NCBI GenBank assembly: GCA_018389105.1
Contig: JACATO010000605.1
Span: 806,001-870,000 of the forward strand
DNA length: 64,000 bases
Direction: 5' to 3'
Source of the DNA: Nautilus pompilius
Lineage: Eukaryota; Mollusca; Cephalopoda; Nautilida; Nautilidae
The notes beneath the pieces were generated by a model, which had not been told where the DNA came from, ran no database searches, and worked only from the letters and a program-made list of their open reading frames with translations. Below are positions 27,701 to 35,230 of this stretch, in pieces. The position numbers were made by a program, and so were the translations under genes. Numbering within the stretch: position 1 is the first letter of the stretch; the number at the start of each line of letters is the position of its first letter.

Positions 27701-30700
27701 GGATTTATTCTTTGGCTTCAGGGGGACTGTTTATTAATTAATATAAAAATACCTTTTATTTTTCAGGAAAGTCTCTGCTATTGGTGGGATTTCTCAGTCT
27801 GGTGATATTCTACATCTACTCGCTGGTGGCATTTGCATTTTACCGCGACGTGTTTGATAGCTCAAAGGGGCGTTACTGCACCACACTGTACCAATGCCTG
27901 GTGACCATCGTCCATCATGGGCTGGTTGATGGTCTTTACAATGTGAGTTTGAAAATTATCAGTTAAAGTTCTCTCATACAAAATTTTCACCTTAAAAAAG
28001 AAAAGGAGACAAAACTACAATAACAAATTTAAAGAAACAAAAAAATGATTGGAAAATATCTGAAACAAAGCAATGAATAAGAACACCAAGAGATTTTTTA
28101 AATGAGAACTTTTATATTTTAAATTTAGTTAGAAAAAACAAAACAACAGAAAAGTAAAGAAAGATAATAAAAGTGTAAGTACAATAATGAAAAACGTTCC
28201 ACTGAATAATAAGCAGCAGACATCTGCTTCTATCTAATTCTGTTCATGTATTTTCACACAGACAAAACAGAAACAACTCACTGTCCATTGCTTCAGCAAT
28301 AAATAAAGATGCATAAAGCTTTTGTAGAAAACCGAATGTTTGAAATAAATATCCATGATTTGTACAACTGAAAACTAGATTACAATCTATTTACATATTA
28401 GTCTCACAGCTTACATGGAAAATAAATTTTTAATTCTTACACTCTTGCAGGATTATTATTTTTCTTCTTCTTTTTATCTCTCAGTCTATAGCAGCAGAAG
28501 CTGAAGGTCTTTCATTTGAAATCCAGGTGAAAATGGCATTTCTAAATGTATCCTTCTTTGTGTTGATCACCACCATTGGAATGAATATCATCCTTGGTAT
28601 TATAGTGGATACCTTTTCTGAACTCAGGAACTCCAAGGTATGTTTCAGGGATGCTGAAGTTTATCTGAAGATTAATTCAAAACTGCTCTTATATGGATTT
28701 ACTTTTTTGTTACAGTGTAAAGTAAACCAAATTAGGTGAGCATTGGGTTTTGTCCGTAATCCATCAATCCCAGTCATTTTCTGAATTGTTGGCTTCATTC
28801 TGAAGATGAATACTAGTAAAGTATTATTATTTATGTATTTGTTTATTCTTTGGCATTGGAACTTATGTATCTTAACAAAGATAACAGTAGTAGTTATTTA
28901 TTTAAGAGCTGTGAAATCTGGTAGTGCATGACATTTTCAAAAAATAAAGGACGAGAAGAATTGAGCCACTTCATTGCTCATTTATACTTGACTGAAAGCA
29001 TTTTTTACTTGCACTTTTTAAGCAGCGATCTGTCATCACAAGATCAGTATGCACTACCTTGATGTTTTAGGCAGCTTTATTTGTGCAGACTCTTCTAACT
29101 GATACTTTTCTTCCTCTCATGAAAGCTTTATATTTTAGAAAATGTTTACCACGATTGGAATTTTAATCAGTTTAATAACACAGTACAGTGAGTGGGGGGA
29201 CACTGGGACTAGTTGTTACAGCACCAGTAGTTCCTGAATTAAACATACAGATGAGCTGTAATCTGTCATATTAAGGCCAAAACATATGACATCAATTATA
29301 GTTTCATTTACACGTGCACCTGACCAGGACAATTTTGCTTAACTTAAGTTCTTTTGTAATATTATCTATTATTGATTTTCAAAGTGTTAAACTTTCTTCT
29401 TAACTGCATCATCTGAATTCATTGACATCAAACAAAGTTTTTAACAACCTCATCTGTTACCTTACATCACATGGATAGCCAGCTGTGGCCACAGCTAATA
29501 TTTCCTAGTAATATAATGTCTGTTACTTGCTGATTTTTTCTGTTGCTTTTGATATATGTTGACATCACTGTTATATTTTATTTAAATATTTACTACCCAA
29601 AGAGAATTGATGCAATAATTCTAACGTTACTTTTATTTTAATATCCTTGTGCATGTTTTGTTTATTCTATTAGTGGCAAATCGACATGGACATGCATACC
29701 TGCTGTTTTATATGTAGTCAAGAGAGCAGTGACTTTGATCGACAGGGGGAGGTAAGTAATATCAGTCATCTAATTAAAATAATAATAATAATTATCATAA
29801 AAATAAGAAACACTGTTGTATTAATATATGCTACTTGATCATTGGAAATAAACCTACAGCAGCTTTCTCTTTAACTCGTATCTGAATCCTGTCATTTAAT
29901 TATTTTGTTTTATAACAGATCTTCAGTGGATTATTCTAATGGAAATATTATATATATTTTAAAATAAGTGCATTGTAAAATTTTTCTTGTATCAGCAAAT
30001 ATTCATTTATTAAAAATAAATATAATTAATCCATTATTCCCTGGTTATTAAAATAATTTACCAGAAAAACTGTAAAACAGTTGATAAAAATTCAAGCTCA
30101 AGTTACTTCCCTTAGATCAGGTTTTAAACAACAAACAACAACTCTGGTGTTTTGCTGCAGAACTCACTGCAGTATCTGTAACTGATTTAGTACTTTTTGT
30201 CACAAGTAGAATGATGTGTTGTACATGTACATGTGTTTTCAGAATCCCAAGATACTGGTTGCTCACCCTAACCCTACCAACCGAGCTCATTGGTAGCACA
30301 CAAGGGTCAACCAACCAGAGATTCCTGGTTCAAATCCCAGCATCAGCTATCTACAATATCTTGAGATACTGGAAACACATATGCACAACACTGGTGTTAT
30401 TTGAAACAAGATAATTTCGCAACACCTTAATACAATTTATAACTTGCTTAAAATGTTATAATTTATTATAAAGCAATTTCTGTTGTTGTTGCACCCTAAA
30501 GACACGTAACTGACAGTCTATAAAGCAAAATATAACATGGTTAAGTCCCATTAATCATTGTTTCTAACCAGTTACTTTCTTGTCTATTGACTCATAAAGT
30601 GACTGATGAGCAGGAGATATTTTTAAAACTAAAGATATTAATAGTTTGGAAGGGGTCACCTGAATGATTTAGAGAAGGAAGGATCTTAGTTATTCTAAGC

Positions 30701-33585
30701 CATCAGTGAAAAGAGATAATAGTTCTTAATTATTGTCAGGCGGAATTCATAGCACTGAAGCTAACAAAGCCTTGTGCTATTGTCATTATTTTCTGATTGA
30801 TCTTTGTGATTCAAAGAAGATTCCAAATTAGCATTAGAATGGCAAGAAGATAATAATTTTTTCTAAATTTTAAAATTGACTAATATGATTTCAAAGTACC
30901 TGCTGTTGTTTTTAATTTTAATTTTTAAAAAAAAAAAACTTAACCTGTGTTTCCATGCTATCTCTAGAGTTTTTCACACCACGTTAAAAAAGAACACAAT
31001 GTGTGGGCATACCTGTTTTTCTTTATTCATCTGAGTGAGACCCAGAGACGTGACTACTCTGCCTTGGAGATGTATGTTACTGAACAGGTACGAAAATATC
31101 ATGACACTTCTTTTTTTTTTCCTACCTAGTTGGTAGATAAAGATGATCAGGACGAAATAAATCCTTCAAAGATGATAATATTGACTTTCTGCAACTGGAG
31201 AAATCAGTCATTCAGTCTTTTATTTTGACTGTCTAAGATTTAGTTCATAGCAGTCATCTGCTGTTCTAATATTAATACCATTAAAAAAACAACATCCTAA
31301 TAAACTTTATTTACTCCACAATTAAAGACATCTTTTGTAATAACTTACCTATATCATCAATTCTACATATTTTTCAGTAAGTCTGAACCTCATAATACTT
31401 TTAAAATGTAGGAGAGAGTGAGAGCTCTTTGAGGCTAGTTGTTACAGAACTAGTAATTCCTAATTAAGTGTATATTATATGAATCAGGCTATAATTGTTG
31501 TCATGCGTTTCTACCTTTGGATGATGTTCCTGATCCAAATAAGTAAATAGGATATTAATGATTCTGTAATGACTTATTCCTGTAACAGCAGATTTTGGCT
31601 TTCCCTTTTGCCATTGCCCTAGGTCTCCTGTCATAGAAACAACAAGAGAACATAACTTGCATCATCATAGTTTTGCTCAGTGATGTATAACATTTAGTTA
31701 TGACCTAATTGTGCAAGATGGTGTGTGGGTGTATGGCATCCATGTAGGTTCTAATAAAACTAATTTTTATACTCTTGCTTTAGATAGAAGATCTCAAACA
31801 CAACATGGCTGCCTTCAGAATACTGATAATATCTTATTGCACTAGAGATAATTTATGATTAGACATTTTAAATTAAAAATAAATAGCAGTAATATTTGCA
31901 AAAATTGCTGCCCTTAGGTTCTTTTTTTGTTTCAATGTACATTTCAAATGAACTGCTTGAATTGAAAGAATACACACTAAAGCAGATTTTTTGTAACAAT
32001 CAATTTAAACATTTTTTTTACAGCTACAAGATGGTAAATACATTTTCTTCCCATTAAAACGAGCTCTTTGTCTTCAGAGCAAAGATGATTCTACAGACAA
32101 AAGTACAGATGCTCTGAGAATGCAGATTGAATATCTTTTCCTTCAAGCAAAGAAAAGGGTATGTTTGACAGGGTTAAAATTAACAATTTACAGTTTTTCC
32201 CTCACTCAAAGAATATGGTGACAACATTATCAGCCAAGTGTTTCCAGAGATATTGCCAGCTGGAAGGAAAAAATTATAGAAAAAATAACTGTTGAAATTC
32301 TTTTGTCTAGTTTTACATAGTTTTGTTAGGGATTAATAATTTGAATCAAATTTTGTCAGTATGACTAATTATTGCAGCATAACTGCCTCAAAGTTATGGT
32401 TGAAATCCCCCAGTCCAGTATCACAGTTTCAGACATGCCTTTTTTTTTTAGCAGAAGGTGACAGGCTTTAACAATTATGAATCATCTTCTGGTTAGTATT
32501 ATTGATTAATTTTGCATAGTTGTCTCAAAGTTAAGCTTTCATAATCATGGTCTGCCTAAAATTCTTTACTGATTTAACTGTTCTGGCTTCTCTGATTCAC
32601 CTTTGTTGTTTTTGCACAGAGATTCTTGCTATCCTCGTTGATTTGATTCCTTAGTTTCCTGTTTTACCTGAAGATGTTGGAATATTAAAGAAAAATTCTT
32701 TTTCTGTTGGTGAGTGAAGGGTCCAAAGCATTTCAAGTAGCAACATTATAAAGATGGCGCCATACCCACATGTTGGAGCATTTCGATGATCCTTTCCATG
32801 CAGATCTGTTCCCAGTTTAACCCGTATCTGACTTGTTTTTCTTAGCCATATGGAGTTCTTTCATGCTATGGTAAAACTAGCTAGTTCTGATGCTGTTTAT
32901 AAGGGAGATTTTCAAGTTCTGCTTTAATTTACTATTAAGGGAAACAACTGTGGCTAGTTGTTAAAGTGCAAATATTCCATAATTAAATGTATAGATGATT
33001 CTATAATCAAAATTATATGACCTGCAATCAAAGGATTAAAGCATACAATGTTGATTACAGCCTCATGTACATTTAATTAGGAATCACTGGTGTTATAATA
33101 ACTTACCCTTGTAACGTCTACCTCCATTTGTCTCCCTGATGTATTGCATAAAAACATAACAGGTAAGCACACCTTAGCAGTGTTTACAAAGAAGCACGAA
33201 TTCATCTTCCAGCTTTGTTTACCTGTTATAACATTATTTAAAGTATTTCATATCTTTAATCAATACGTTTCTGATTAAATATATTAGATAATGATCATCT
33301 TGTGCATTGTTTTTTCAATTTTTGTCAGTATTTAAAAATTAAAATTTGAATTTGTAGTATTATAATAATTATAAATGTAGAAATAAGCTATAAGCATCCA
33401 TTGTTATTTTGCTTTAAGACATTGATGTGAAGTGAAGAATCTAACTGAACCTGTCTTAAGTTATTTTAAATTTATTCAAGGAAGCTGAACAGGAAAAAGA
33501 AAAGGAACAGAAGCGTCAAATGAATCGACAGGAAACACTCTCAAAGTTTGTGAAAGACTCATCCAGTTTGTTGGAAAATAAGTAA
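493..33585 (+). CDS. ITPR-like: IP3 receptor-like calcium-release channel, 3' part (31 exons)
   Basis: Exons: 493-680, 1098-1211, 1550-1628, 2229-2312, 3472-3576, 3696-3767, 4640-4769, 5572-5707, 6904-7056, 7277-7433, 10057-10154, 10582-10660, 13707-13826, 13920-14051, 16118-16267, 17893-17994, 18619-18726, 19141-19209, 20892-21003, 21778-21896, 23865-24034, 24190-24294, 25221-25358, 26152-26254, 26910-27033, 27767-27942, 28485-28637, 29674-29751, 30968-31087, 32024-32158, 33481-33585 (TAA). Every border is AG/GT and the phases chain without error to 1237 codons. Family features seen: six-helix channel domain, the V-T-K-N-G S4-S5 linker, pore helix with H-G-L, S6 ending in I-V-D-T-F, then C-C-F-I-C and H-V-K-K-E-H. 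IP3 receptors are tetrameric ER channels of about 2700 residues, so the N-terminal half including the ligand core is missing here. The order and the zinc linker favour IP3R over ryanodine receptor. The filter is atypical, so this is probably a divergent paralogue. Confidence 0.9.
2946..3156. repeat. Palindromic MITE family, copy A
   Basis: The left arm reads G-C-A-C-C-A-G-T-A-A-T-T and ATAGATGAGCCATAATTGAT. The right arm carries the inverse, ending in ACTAGTGCTATAAC. The two arms are imperfect inverted repeats around an A/T-rich centre, and the same unit recurs in other introns (see the finding on this family). Confidence 0.7.
3819..4003. repeat. Palindromic MITE family, copy B
   Basis: A more diverged copy of the same unit. 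TTGTTACAGCATCAGTAATT at the left is answered by an inverted arm ending in GTAACCCCAGTGGTCTCAC. Confidence 0.65.
4640..7433 (+). CDS. IP3R-like exons 7-10: regulatory solenoid
   Basis: Exons 4640-4769 (phase 1 end), 5572-5707 (phase 2), 6904-7056 (phase 2) and 7277-7433 (phase 0) encode about residues 215-406. The first part is acidic and charged (K-D-E-E-E, K-E-K-D-L-E-K-K). Exon 10 is strongly helical and ends in L-V-A-L-L-F-G-G-N-K-N-I-Q, resembling the family stretch where an L-L-x-G-G-N motif precedes a K/F-rich helix. Ordinary introns separate the exons. The intron from 7057 to 7276 is the second shortest complete one in this block. Confidence 0.8.
7560..7936 (-). pseudogene. Mariner transposase N-terminal remnant
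   Basis: On the minus strand the frame from 7936 to 7709 reads like the N-terminal helix-turn-helix of mariner/SETMAR-type transposases: R-K-Q-S-T-M-N-E-F-L-T-A, then a stretch ending V-D-V-S-R-V-R-Q-W. A weaker continuation with stops runs to about 7560. The DDE catalytic domain is not present, so it is a dead fragment. It lies in IP3R-like intron 10, opposite to the coding strand and directly before the Tigger remnant. Confidence 0.7.
8200..9663 (+). pseudogene. Tigger/pogo-type transposase, decayed
   Basis: Frames 8281-8544, about 8530-8650, 8872-8990, 8990-9301 and 9280-9663 join by frameshifts into a Tigger-like (Tc1/mariner superfamily) transposase. Recognisable parts in order are a C-terminal piece of the DNA-binding domain, T-G-L-F-W-K-H-L-P-S-R, N-N-A-P-G-H-P, P-M-D-Q-G-V-I-S, W-R-K-L-W-P and an acidic tail. 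Residues normally catalytic are changed: the D-E-T position reads K-K-T, and the D-N-A-P-G-H-P position reads N-N-A-P-G-H-P. It cannot be active. It sits in IP3R-like intron 10 on the same strand as the host gene. Confidence 0.85.
10057..14051 (+). CDS. IP3R-like exons 11-14: solenoid to RIH-associated region
   Basis: Exons 10057-10154, 10582-10660, 13707-13826 and 13920-14051 encode about residues 407-549. Exon 11 has a K-F-F-N-G start and F-F-F-T-I-K helix. Exon 13 is a lysine- and serine-rich, low-complexity linker (K-K-P-K-G-A-K-S-K-K), probably disordered. Exon 14 ends M-L-G-Y-M-C-D-N-I-N-R-D-L-Q, which matches the start of the RIH-associated domain of IP3 and ryanodine receptors (L-C-E-N-H-N-R-D-L-Q type). 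A LINE remnant fills the intron between exons 12 and 13. Confidence 0.85.
10900..13440 (+). mobile_element. Decayed LINE retrotransposon (gag, endonuclease and RT traces)
   Basis: A GC-richer island in IP3R-like intron 12. Translation traces occur in LINE order. A zinc-knuckle-like K-C-G-H-I-G lies near 11975. An endonuclease-like I-S-C-L-Q-E-L-H-L-N-S-Q is at about 12500-12545. Reverse transcriptase traces near 12960-13240 include L-R-Q-G-C-L-L and a broken Y-A-D-D region reading N-A-Y-D-T-T. Many stops and shifts break it. The layout resembles L1/Tx1-type elements, but the clade is a guess. Boundaries are approximate. Confidence 0.65.
14283..14303 (+). other. Possible 21-nt microexon
   Basis: CAG at 14280-14282 is followed by 21 nt encoding E-L-E-V-F-Y-N and then GTAAGT. 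Both ends are phase 0, so it could be included between exons 14 and 15 without shifting the frame. Only the splice-like borders support it. Confidence 0.2.
14424..14944 (+). other. Two exon-like open stretches in intron 14
   Basis: TTTTAG precedes an open frame at 14424-14600 and TTTTTTCAG precedes one at 14768-14944. Each is 177 nt, opens in the same phase 0 as exon 15 and ends in a stop (TGA, TAA). Both translate to hydrophobic, helix-like peptides. Inclusion of either would truncate the protein before the channel. They may be chance, decayed exon duplicates or alternative terminal exons. No donor site is obvious. Confidence 0.25.
15816..15894 (+). repeat. tRNA-derived SINE head (candidate)
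   Basis: TGGCACAGTGG at 15816-15826 fits the RNA polymerase III A box, and GGTTCAAGGC at 15885-15894 is close to a B box at a somewhat wide spacing. No cloverleaf folds, so it is not a functional tRNA. Confidence 0.4.
16118..19209 (+). CDS. IP3R-like exons 15-18: RIH-associated domain
   Basis: Exons 16118-16267, 17893-17994, 18619-18726 and 19141-19209 encode about residues 550-692, all phase 0 at both ends. Exon 15 opens D-Y-L-R-K-Q, continuing the RIH-associated motif N-R-D-L-Q-x-F/Y-L-R seen in IP3 and ryanodine receptors, followed by an N-I-V-E-Q-T-T-Q-F-L helix. Later exons align in order with the family's E-N-x-I-C-D-Y-I and L-K-K-S-I-A-I-L-I helices. This domain couples the cytosolic solenoid to the channel. 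Confidence 0.85.
16268..17892 (+). other. Intron 15, no recognised element
   Basis: AT-rich intron with a run of nine G residues near 17630. I see no coding trace and no repeat that I can match elsewhere in the window. Confidence 0.5.
19376..19647. mobile_element. hAT-type MITE with 8-bp target duplication
   Basis: The element spans 19384-19639 (256 bp). The left end CAGGGGCGGACTGAG and the reverse complement of the right end, CAGGTGCAGACTGAG, match at 13 of 15 positions. GTATTGAT is duplicated exactly at 19376-19383 and 19640-19647. Ends of this CAGGGGCGGACTG type and 8-bp duplications belong to hAT transposons. There is no coding capacity. Confidence 0.85.
19658..19929. mobile_element. piggyBac-like MITE, copy 1 (TTAA-flanked)
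   Basis: TTAA at 19658-19661 and 19926-19929 flank a 264-bp unit. The left end is CCCTCTGCATACCA and the right end, read inward, is CCCCCTGTATACCA. TTAA targets and CCC ends are piggyBac traits. It lies 10 bp after the hAT MITE in the same intron. Confidence 0.75.
20892..24034 (+). CDS. IP3R-like exons 19-21: pre-channel segment
   Basis: Exons 20892-21003 (ends phase 1), 21778-21896 (phase 0) and 23865-24034 (phase 2) encode about residues 693-825. Exon 19 contains the helix L-L-L-R-K-M-D-L-L. Exon 20 ends with T-L-H-R-I-Y-F-T-V, at the place where IP3 receptors have their beta-strand segment (E-Q-I-V-F type) before the membrane. Exon 21 carries I-Q-S-F-M-D-W and enters the first membrane helix region with F-V-R-F-L-V-R-L-W. 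Large introns separate all three. Confidence 0.85.
22345..22650 (+). repeat. SINE-like repeat (candidate)
   Basis: AGTTTGAATTC near 22378 resembles a B box. It is followed by a CT-rich body with GGTTTCTTCTC and CCAGTTTTCTCCCAC, a pattern I associate with tRNA-derived SINEs of invertebrates. A related stretch is at 53690-53910. No end or duplication was defined. Confidence 0.35.
23316..23548. repeat. piggyBac-like MITE family, copy 3 (diverged)
   Basis: The interior aligns with copy 1 in the same orientation: TTGAGCC near the start, ACAAATACTAACTAGCACTT, and AAGGTAAAACCTGATGTGAT near the end. The ends have decayed and no TTAA pair is clear. Confidence 0.55.
24190..25358 (+). CDS. IP3R-like exons 22-23: membrane helices S1 and S2
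   Basis: Exons 24190-24294 and 25221-25358 (both end in phase 2) encode about residues 826-906. Exon 22 has one hydrophobic helix of about 20 residues (A-V-L-L-L-S-Y-L-I-A-I-L-I-L-V-F-W). Exon 23 has a longer one (V-V-M-Y-A-L ... F-V-I-V-L-I-Y-F-L). Their place ahead of the S3-S6 exons matches the transmembrane order of IP3 receptors in the ER membrane. Confidence 0.85.
24601..24700. repeat. Palindromic MITE family, copy C (partial)
   Basis: GTTATAGCACCAGTAATTTC and a short inverted partner near 24660-24700 match the family; the right end is missing. Confidence 0.6.
26045..26090. repeat. CT microsatellite
   Basis: Two CT dinucleotide runs interrupted by GTACTGACGTCAT, about 60 bp upstream of exon 24. 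The interruption contains TGACGTCA, a CRE-like octamer, probably by chance. Confidence 0.9.
26152..27033 (+). CDS. IP3R-like exons 24-25: S3, S4 and S4-S5 linker
   Basis: Exons 26152-26254 and 26910-27033 encode about residues 907-982. A charged loop (R-K-N-E-E-N-N-T) leads into helices across the exon border (F-F-S-L-T-T-F-Y-Y-V / L-F-L-I-L-S-I-C-G). H-G-Y-F-F-S-F-H-L-L corresponds to the family's H-E-F-F-Y-S-L-L-L. The exon ends in V-T-K-N-G, equivalent to the conserved V-T-R-N-G of the S4-S5 linker that transmits gating. Phase 1 at 27033 splits the Gly codon with exon 26. Confidence 0.9.
27058..27160. repeat. Dispersed GGGACATTCAAATG repeat
   Basis: GGGACATTCAAATGAAACCT here resembles GGGACATTCAAGTGAAACAT at about 20208 and GGGACATTTAAATGGAACCC at about 36462. 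The three share about 35-40 bp at their left ends, including ATAGCAT or a close match. The form suggests the end of a mariner-like element, which I could not confirm. Confidence 0.45.
27767..27942 (+). CDS. IP3R-like exon 26: S5, turret and atypical pore loop
   Basis: The exon encodes about residues 983-1041. S5 is clear (L-L-L-V-G-F-L-S-L-V-I-F-Y-I-Y-S-L-V). The luminal turret is only about 17 residues (R-D-V-F-D-S-S-K-G-R), whereas vertebrate IP3R1 has a long glycosylated loop. The pore helix keeps the family's C-x-T-L-x-x-C-L-V-T-I-V pattern and H-G-L. The filter that should follow (G-G-G-V-G-D) reads V-D-G-L-Y-N and ends at a good GTGAGT donor. See findings. Confidence 0.9.
28485..28637 (+). 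CDS. IP3R-like exon 27: S6 gate helix
   Basis: The exon encodes about residues 1042-1092. After a short link (A-A-E-A-E-G-L) comes S6: V-S-F-F-V-L-I-T-T-I-G-M-N-I-I-L-G-I-I-V-D-T-F-, then S-E-L-R. The ending corresponds to N-L-I-F-G-V-I-I-D-T-F-A-D-L-R of IP3 receptors, including the D-T-F turn. No filter residues are encoded at its 5' end, so the missing filter is not simply split to this exon. Confidence 0.9.
29194..29316. repeat. Palindromic MITE family, copy D
   Basis: GGGGGGACACTGGGACTAGT opens the unit. GTTACAGCACCAGTAGTTCC is followed by the inverted ACATATGACATCAATTATAG. The right outer arm is lost. Confidence 0.65.
29674..29751 (+). CDS. IP3R-like exon 28: CxxC half of the zinc linker
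   Basis: This exon encodes about residues 1093-1118 and contains C-C-F-I-C-S-Q-E, the Cys pair of the IP3R linker domain (T-C-F-I-C-G in relatives), followed by S-S-D-F-D-R matching the family's D-K-F-D-N. Phase 0 at both ends. The His pair is in the next exon. Confidence 0.9.
30268..30345 (+). repeat. tRNA-like SINE head (candidate)
   Basis: GAGCTCATTGGTAGCAC resembles a tRNA D-arm/A box and GGTTCAAATCC is a perfect B box about 40 nt later. D and T stems have mismatches and no acceptor stem pairs, so it is probably a degenerate tRNA-derived repeat. Confidence 0.4.
30968..31087 (+). CDS. IP3R-like exon 29: HxxxxH half of the zinc linker
   Basis: The exon encodes about residues 1119-1158. 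S-H-H-V-K-K-E-H-N-V-W matches the conserved E-E-H-I-K-E-E-H-N-M-W of IP3 receptors, so the two His that complete the zinc site are present. A hydrophobic stretch and Y-S-A-L-E-M-Y-V (family: G-P-E-S-Y-V) follow. This is the strongest single piece of evidence for IP3R rather than ryanodine receptor ancestry. Confidence 0.92.
31428..31588. repeat. Palindromic MITE family, copy E
   Basis: GGCTAGTTGTTACAGAACTA at the left; the right arm is decayed but ends in GACTTATTCCTGTAACAGCA. Confidence 0.6.
32024..33585 (+). CDS. IP3R-like exons 30-31: C-terminal tail and stop
   Basis: Exons 32024-32158 and 33481-33585 encode about residues 1159-1237. I-F-F-P-L-K-R-A-L-C-L matches D-W-F-P-R-M-R-A-M-S-L of IP3 receptors. 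A charged helix rich in E and K (E-A-E-Q-E-K-E-K-E-Q-K-R) follows, equivalent to the C-terminal coiled coil that bundles the tetramer. The protein ends S-S-S-L-L-E-N-K, TAA at 33583-33585. The tail after the zinc linker is shorter than in vertebrate IP3R1. Confidence 0.88.
32939..33147. repeat. Palindromic MITE family, copy F
   Basis: One of the fuller copies, with GGCTAGTTGTTAAAG at the left and, inverted, TTTAATTAGGAATCACTGGT at the right, ending near TTTGTCTCCCTG. Confidence 0.7.
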
Positions 33586-34675
33586 AGAAATTCATGAAAA
33601 CCAACCATGGCCATGTGTCTGGGGAGAGGAATGGTTTTAAGAAAACTTAGTTCCATAAAATTTTATTCTGGTAGAAAATATCTTTAAATATTACAAAAGA
33701 AAGTATAAAAACTTTCTTGTTGAAGGTGTAGCACATGTTCAGCAAGCTGATAAATGCATAACATTGGCTAGAATGTTTCATAATGTTTATGGTAACCATC
33801 TTCTGTCTGGCCTCCAAACAGATCTGTTCTTTTCAAAAGATTTCATTCATGAGAGGATTCTTTGAGCACCTGGTTCATCCTAACAGGTAAAACAACAGGA
33901 AACTACTATGAACAATTTGAATAAAGTTACTAAAAACTATTTTTAAGAGAAGAATCAATTACATTTCATTAGATTTATATAAGTATAAAACTTTTAAAAG
34001 GATTTGTTTAGTATAGTTAGTGTGTACTAATGATAACCAAATAATAGTTAGATGGATTAATTTGGACTGTCCTCAGGTGTATAAGCCTCCTGCTATATAG
34101 AAACAGGAGGCCAATGCAACTCTCTTAGTTAAAAATATCATTAAAAAAGACCAACATTGTAATTCTATTCTTCCTTTTTCCCCCCTTCTCTTCCTGGTGT
34201 TAAGTTTTACAATTCTGTCAAAACCTAGATAAACTTAAAAATATCATCCAGGTGGAATTTCTATTTTAATATAATTGTTTGTTTATTAAATAAAAAACAA
34301 ACACTTGTCACACAACACATTGGTCAGACATCCTACCGAGGAGGTTTGACCAATGTAACAAAATTACCGACTGACTGAACGGTAAACCAGTTCCAATTCT
34401 AGTATGGTGACGATGAGTGGGGTTTTTGAATTTAGGTTAGTATTGATGAAGAAAAGTTGGCTTGTGAAAAATTAATTCTGAAGTTAAGCTAGTGAGGAAA
34501 ATTAGTGCAACAATAGCTTGTTTATGATGGTATATTTATACATATGCAGTTTTGTATTACTGGCAATTATTTAAAGTATTTTCTGTTGTTGCAATAGTTA
34601 ATTAGTTAGGCATCTAAATCTACTGAATGTTTGGATTGAAAGTGGTTAAGATGCATTTGAGAATGTAAAAATAAA
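33586..34675 (+). other. Likely 3' UTR and polyadenylation signals of the IP3R-like gene
   Basis: AATAAA occurs at 33920-33925, 34289-34294 and 34670-34675, so the transcript could end at any of these. Two hairpins lie between: an 8-bp stem at 34085-34111 (GCCTCCTG/CAGGAGGC) and a 10-bp stem at 34317-34356 (ACATTGGTCA/TGACCAATGT). No open frame is seen. Confidence 0.5.
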
Positions 34676-35080
34676 ATATGTGATTTGTGTATGCACAAAA
34701 TGTATTATGGTATGGTTTGGTCATTAAACAGTATAAGTATTTTTCTTGTGAATTATCCTTAATACAATCACTAACACCATAGAAATGCCCTGTTATCATT
34801 TTATAAAAAATTGCGAAAGAAAAATGAAACTCTTCAATTTATTAATTCATTACTCTTAAAAACATGAGGTGAATTTCTAATGATAATTTGCAACCAGAGG
34901 AGTGATGTAAAAAATCACCTTTAGGTTTATTGATTGAATATTTCTGTGCAAATAGCAATCTACTTAAAAACATAATTGTTTCTAGTAGAAACGGCTTGAC
35001 TGGACATTTTAAACTGAATTCATTTCACCATTATCTCTGGGGAACAATTCATCATCATTTTTATTCTTTGAATTATGACA

Positions 35081-35230
35081 GTGGGACTAGTAGGAGATGT
35101 TACAGCACCAATAGTTCCTAATTAGATGTGTAGAGCAGCTATAACTGATGTTGTCAAAGCATCTGGCACTGATTAAGGCTCATCTCTACCTTTAATTATG
35201 AATTACTGGAACTGTAACAGCTAGCCCATG
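35081..35230. repeat. Palindromic MITE family, copy G
   Basis: GTTACAGCACCAATAGTTCC at the left, and AATTACTGGAACTGTAACAG at the right as the inverted arm. This copy is intergenic. Confidence 0.7.

Noticed and set aside
30264..30282. CCCTAACCCTA, telomere-like
   Set aside because: Only two units, next to a tRNA-like SINE head; no array.
30268..30345. Functional tRNA gene
   Set aside because: A and B boxes are good, but D, T and acceptor stems do not pair.
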